From NCBI GenBank assembly GCA_021799715.1, contig JAJYZY010000041.1, forward strand, positions 1 through 18,607: a stretch of 18,607 bases of DNA, in the 5' to 3' direction. This stretch comes from Planctomycetota bacterium. Lineage in GTDB: Bacteria; Planctomycetota; Phycisphaerae; WQYP01. Under the pieces are notes generated by a model. It had not been told where the DNA came from. It did no database searches and saw only the letters and a program-made list of their open reading frames with translations. Each line of letters starts with the position of its first letter. Position 1 is the stretch's first letter. The position numbers were made by a program, and so were the translations under genes. This document shows, piece after piece, positions 16,102 to 18,607 of the stretch.

Positions 16102-16131
16102 TTGACTTTACCAGTTGGAGACAAGTATTAT
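16102..16131 (+). promoter_or_regulatory. Promoter of the fluoride-response operon
   Basis: TTGACT (16102-16107), 18 bases, TATTAT (16126-16131), each with 5 of 6 consensus matches. It is the strongest promoter in the window. The start near 16138 would give a leader of about 160 bases that carries the riboswitch and terminator. The preceding stretch 16004-16101 after the sigma gene shows no clear terminator. Confidence 0.7.
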
Positions 16132-16150
16132 CTGATTAACAAAATTGGTT

Positions 16151-16206
16151 AAGGGTGATGGAGTTCACCTGAACTGTTCCGGCTTTTCCGGATCTGATGA
16201 CTCCTG
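16151..16206 (+). ncRNA. Fluoride (crcB motif) riboswitch aptamer
   Basis: The stretch has the conserved order of the crcB motif: GGTGATGGAGTTCACC (16154-16169), a linker, a hairpin TCCGG-CTTTT-CCGGA (about 16179-16193), then CTGATGACTCCT (16194-16205). An AGG at 16152-16154 can pair with CCT at 16203-16205 to close the outer stem. The aptamer binds fluoride through Mg2+ ions and turns on expression of fluoride-export genes. It lies directly upstream of an intrinsic terminator and a CrcB channel gene, exactly where expected. Confidence 0.92.
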
Positions 16207-16235
16207 GCGCGATGATTCGCCGGGATGTGTTGTAA

Positions 16236-16265
16236 CCTCGGTGGAAAGAATCCATCGGGGTTTTT
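16236..16265 (+). terminator. Riboswitch-controlled intrinsic terminator
   Basis: A 9-bp stem, CCTCGGTGG (16236-16244) with CCATCGGGG (16252-16260), including two G-U pairs and a 7-base loop, is followed directly by TTTTTGTGTTTTT. It lies between the aptamer and the crcB start codon, so fluoride binding is expected to prevent its formation. A second hairpin, GGCG / CGCC (16206-16221), lies between and may take part in the switch. Confidence 0.85.
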
Positions 16266-16296
16266 GTGTTTTTGGGCATTCAAAGGGAATCATAGG

Positions 16297-16683
16297 GTGA
16301 AAAAAACGGTTTTAATTTGGCTGTCGATTGGGATTTTCGGCTTTTTTGGTGCCATGGCGCGATACGGTATTGCACGGCTCTTTGGCCGATTTTCAGCGCT
16401 TTTCCCGTTTGGAACATTTTTTATCAATATCAGCGGCTGCTTTTTTCTGGGATGGTTTCTGACCTGGGCCCAGCCGCGACTGCAGATTCCTGATCCGATC
16501 CGCCTGGGAATTGCCGTTGGTTTTGTCGGCGCGTATACCACATTTTCGACGTATATGTTTGAATCCGATCGCATGCTGATTGAAGGACAGGCCGCACGAT
16601 CTTTGATATATATGGTCGGAAGTGTAGTCATCGGCCTCATAGCCGTCAGGCTGGGGGTCATACTCGGACAGGCGATGAGTTGA
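16297..16683 (+). CDS. crcB: Fluoride-specific ion channel CrcB/FluC
   Basis: A 128-residue four-helix membrane protein, normal in length for Fluc channels, which export F- as antiparallel dimers. Family motifs: GAMARYG (helix 1 end), FGTFFINISGCFFLGW (helix 2, with the pore Asn), and GFVGAYTTFSTYMFE (helix 3 break, the central Na+ site and the polar track Thr/Ser plus the Phe-box). The start is a GTG at 16297, with AAGGGA about 8 bases upstream. The frame is open to an ATG at 16225, but that ATG lies within the leader and before the terminator, so I reject it. Expression is controlled by the riboswitch. The stop is 3 bases before the next gene. Confidence 0.95.
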   Translation: MKKTVLIWLSIGIFGFFGAMARYGIARLFGRFSALFPFGTFFINISGCFFLGWFLTWAQPRLQIPDPIRLGIAVGFVGAYTTFSTYMFESDRMLIEGQAARSLIYMVGSVVIGLIAVRLGVILGQAMS

Positions 16684-16686
16684 ACC

Positions 16687-17481
16687 ATGGACGGATCACC
16701 GGAAAATATGTTAAGCGGTGAAAAGACGCTCTTACGGATGTATATGCGCAGTGCCGATCTGTATCACTTTGCGCCGGCATACCAGCGCGTCATTGAACAC
16801 GCGGCAAAACAGAAGCTGGCGGGGACAACGGTGTTGCGCGGCATCATGGGCTTTGGCTCCCGCGGCATGGTCCGCCATTCGGAATTCAAACTCGTGGGAG
16901 ATGAGCCGGTGATTGTGGAAATCGTAGACGATGGCCGCAGGATCATCGCATTTCTTGCGGACATGGCGAAACAGGGACTGCATTATGGCCTGGCCACACT
17001 GGAGCGCGCGGCCGTGGTCATCTGCCGCGCCGCGAACGACACAAGCCGGGAGACAGTCCGGCTGCCCAATGCCATTGCACCGTTAAGCACGCTGCCAGAT
17101 ATTCAAGGGGTATTGCACATGCACACCGATTCCACCGGCGTTTTGTTGCGGATATTTATTGGTGAATCCGACACCTTTGAGCATAAGCCGCTGCACGAAG
17201 CCATTGTTGCCAAAGCACGGGAACTGGGCATCAGCGGCGCCACGGTTTTGCAGGGTTCGATGGGCTTCGGTGCCAACAGTGTGATCCATAACGATCGCGT
17301 GCTGGCGATGTCATCGGACCTGCCGATTGTCATTGAAATCGTTGACGCCCGCGACAAAATCGAAAAACTCCTGCCGCTGCTGGACACGATGGTTCAAGGC
17401 GGCATGATGACCATGGAGGAAGTACGCATTCTGGCATATCGCCCCGCCCCATCCGCCGCGGTGAAAAAGGCCGGGCAGTAA
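16687..17481 (+). CDS. Tandem DUF190 domain protein
   Basis: A 264-residue soluble protein composed of two DUF190 units; usual DUF190 proteins are about 100-120 residues. Copy 2 (about 152-251) has the full motif set: LLRIFIGESDTFEHKPLHEA, GISGATVLQGSMGFGANS, DLPIVIEIVDARDKIEKLLP. Copy 1 (14-113) matches in layout (LAGTTVLRGIMGFGSRG, PVIVEIVD) but the start LLRMYMRSADLYHFAP is diverged. A linker of about 38 residues lies between. DUF190 genes are often neighbours of crcB, and the fold resembles PII-like ferredoxin-fold proteins. It starts 3 bases after the crcB stop, so it is probably translationally coupled and under the same fluoride riboswitch. A channel-modulating or fluoride-linked sensory role is an inference. 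Confidence 0.88.
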   Translation: MDGSPENMLSGEKTLLRMYMRSADLYHFAPAYQRVIEHAAKQKLAGTTVLRGIMGFGSRGMVRHSEFKLVGDEPVIVEIVDDGRRIIAFLADMAKQGLHYGLATLERAAVVICRAANDTSRETVRLPNAIAPLSTLPDIQGVLHMHTDSTGVLLRIFIGESDTFEHKPLHEAIVAKARELGISGATVLQGSMGFGANSVIHNDRVLAMSSDLPIVIEIVDARDKIEKLLPLLDTMVQGGMMTMEEVRILAYRPAPSAAVKKAGQ

Positions 17482-17591
17482 GCACGTTCCCTGCGGGCAT
17501 CTGGGCCTGAGGCAAAAGGGCGCTGATGGAGCCTCTCCGTGAACGGTTGTGCGGGAATAGATAGCACCTGATCACGAATTCCTCGATTTCC

Positions 17592-18308
17592 TTAGCGCCA
17601 AATTTTTTTCTGGGCTTCCCTAAAGCCATCATGGAAATTGTTATTCGTAACTTGAGCGTTCCGCGCCGCTGTTGCTGTGTAGCAATGCGGGTAATTTTCC
17701 AGGCCTTCTACGGCTGCCAACCACCGCTTTTTTTTACGCAGGATTAAAATCAATGCTTTGCGTTTGATCGCGTCGTGCACGAGATCAACGCTGTATTGCT
17801 GAGACTTCAGCTTGTACTTCTTTCCGTCGGGCCAACCATAGTTCTTGGAGTGATACGGAAAATACTCAACGCAAAATACCCTTTTGGCGACAATTTTAAG
17901 CCTTTCTTCGATAGGTTTGGATTTATCGTGATCGATCAAGTCCTTCAGTGTTTTTCTCCACCACCAGAAGCCAGGTGCGAACGTGAGGTCGGGGTCAAGC
18001 AGGTAAAATGGGTAATCTGTTTTGTTCAACCCGTGCAAAAGGTTCTGCCTTGCTTTCTGTGCAAAGGCTGGCTTTTTATGAGCAAGCAAGTCGAGTTCAT
18101 CATAGCCCGGATTTGCGTTCAGCAGCACTACCGGGGCGTCAGGATCGCCCAGATACGGTTCGGGCCAAAGTTCGAGGTGTATTTTTTTATCCTCATCCTC
18201 TGTCTCTTTGTTAAATTCTTGTACCGCGCATCGATCCTGCTCAGGAACGTACGGCCCACCCGATAAACGCAGCTCTGTCCAAGGATTTTCCGCACTTGTT
18301 CCGGCCAC
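17592..18308 (-). CDS. Uracil-DNA-glycosylase-superfamily-like protein, uncertain
   Basis: A 238-residue soluble protein from the GTG at 18308, which has AAGGG 8 bases upstream; an in-frame TTG at 18371 lies within the insertion-sequence border. The layout resembles UDG-like proteins: a first strand with VVLLNANPGYD (60-70, compare the Gly/Asn-Pro-Gly of motif A), an aromatic middle (FAPGFWWWRKTLKDLI, 110-125), a strand with VFCVEYFPYHSKNY (144-157), then ILILRKKKRW and TAARNAQVTNNNF near the end. The terminal motif differs from known catalytic HPS-type motifs, so activity is doubtful. It lies against an insertion sequence and is Lys-rich compared with its neighbours, which suggests transfer. 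A restriction or defence role is possible but unsupported. The gap 17482-17591 shows no feature. Confidence 0.5.
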   Translation of the reverse strand: MAGTSAENPWTELRLSGGPYVPEQDRCAVQEFNKETEDEDKKIHLELWPEPYLGDPDAPVVLLNANPGYDELDLLAHKKPAFAQKARQNLLHGLNKTDYPFYLLDPDLTFAPGFWWWRKTLKDLIDHDKSKPIEERLKIVAKRVFCVEYFPYHSKNYGWPDGKKYKLKSQQYSVDLVHDAIKRKALILILRKKKRWLAAVEGLENYPHCYTATAARNAQVTNNNFHDGFREAQKKIWR

Positions 18309-18372
18309 GGCATCAACCCTTTCGTGAAAACCACATGTTTGCAGTCTACCGGTTGTTGTACCGTAGTACAAT

Positions 18373-18607
18373 TGTCACCCCTTAGCCGAAATAGAAGTGT
18401 CACCTTCAGGTCTGGTGTATACCAGGCAGAATGGAAAACCTACTTATGTCGGCAGCAGAGCGGGTTCGTCTGGATGCGATGCGTCGGATCGAACGAAACG
18501 AGGTGACGGTGGTATCTTCTGCGGTACTGATGTGTGTATCGCTGCGGCAGGCGCGTCGTCTATGGAAGCGGTATCGTCAGCAAGGCGCGGCGGGGTTGAT
18601 CCACCGG
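18373..18607 (+). mobile_element. Left end of an insertion sequence, continues outside window
   Basis: Two direct copies of TGTCACC (18373-18379 and 18398-18404), 25 bases apart, lie just before a transposase gene, as expected for transposase-binding sites near an element end. The exact terminus is not defined because the other end is absent; it should lie at or a few bases before 18373. Confidence 0.55.
18431..18607 (+). CDS. Transposase N-terminus (ISNCY/IS1202-like), partial
   Basis: Fifty-nine residues are present before the window ends. They form a helix-turn-helix: MSAAERVRLDAMRRIERNEV (about 6-25), then VTVVSSAVLMCVSLRQARRLWKRYRQQGAAGLIHR. The ending 'R-x-W-x-R-Y-x-x-x-G-x-x-G-L-x-H-R' is the pattern of the N-terminal domain of ISNCY-group (IS1202-like) transposases, which precedes an integrase (DDE) core. 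The ATG at 18431 is preceded by AGGCAGA, a poor ribosome-binding site; an in-frame ATG at 18446 is an alternative. Confidence 0.75.
   Translation, partial: MENLLMSAAERVRLDAMRRIERNEVTVVSSAVLMCVSLRQARRLWKRYRQQGAAGLIHR

Noticed and set aside
16225..16296. Upstream ATG for CrcB at 16225
   Set aside because: It falls before and within the riboswitch terminator; the GTG at 16297 gives the normal CrcB N-terminus.
17482..17591. Possible terminator between the DUF190 gene and the glycosylase-like gene
   Set aside because: Small stems such as GAGGC / GCCTC are present, but the loop is long and there is no U-run.
1..18607. CRISPR array, tRNA or rRNA gene, toxin-antitoxin pair
   Set aside because: No regularly spaced repeats, no cloverleaf or rRNA-like sequence and no recognisable toxin or antitoxin pair were seen.

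Overview
The window looks like a chromosomal segment of a planctomycete, most likely a Phycisphaerae-type lineage. The strongest pointers are a sigma-70 factor with a long N-terminal part holding helix-turn-helix modules, a secreted DUF4159 protein with an alpha/alpha-toroid N-terminus, many secreted or lipid-anchored proteins of unknown function, and weak or absent Shine-Dalgarno sites at several genes. This placement is an inference from protein architecture; there is no rRNA or other marker gene in the window, and I see no tRNA gene.

Layout. Positions 1-970 hold two minus-strand envelope genes: a membrane protein cut by the window edge and a lipoprotein. Divergent from them is rex (1143-1799, plus), the NADH/NAD+ sensing repressor, with its own promoter. 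Positions 1800-2429 are gene-poor and hold one probable small minus-strand gene (1904-2158) with a complete promoter and ribosome-binding site. A secreted helical-repeat protein (2430-4037, minus) is divergent from a branched-chain aminotransferase (4280-5137, plus), which converges on a pcrA/uvrD-type helicase (5193-7694, minus).

Positions 7780-10699 (minus) form a compact tetrapyrrole cluster: precorrin-2 dehydrogenase/ferrochelatase, a HemX/CcsA-like membrane protein and glutamyl-tRNA reductase (hemA). Gaps between genes are 6 and 19 bases. pcrA lies 85 bases downstream, with its own candidate -10 element. Upstream on the same strand are the DUF4159 protein (10806-13142) and a HAD phosphatase-like gene (13213-13950).

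The plus-strand sigma factor (14156-16003) is divergent from the HAD gene. It is followed by a clear fluoride-response unit: promoter, crcB-type fluoride riboswitch, intrinsic terminator, a FluC/CrcB fluoride channel, and a protein made of two fused DUF190 domains. The right end (17592-18607) looks acquired: a minus-strand protein resembling the uracil-DNA-glycosylase superfamily sits against the left end of an insertion sequence whose transposase gene runs off the window.

The best-supported regulatory feature is the fluoride riboswitch. The least explained items are the tandem DUF190 fusion it controls, the duplicated DUF4159 protein, the small gene at 1904-2158, and the glycosylase-like gene beside the insertion sequence.
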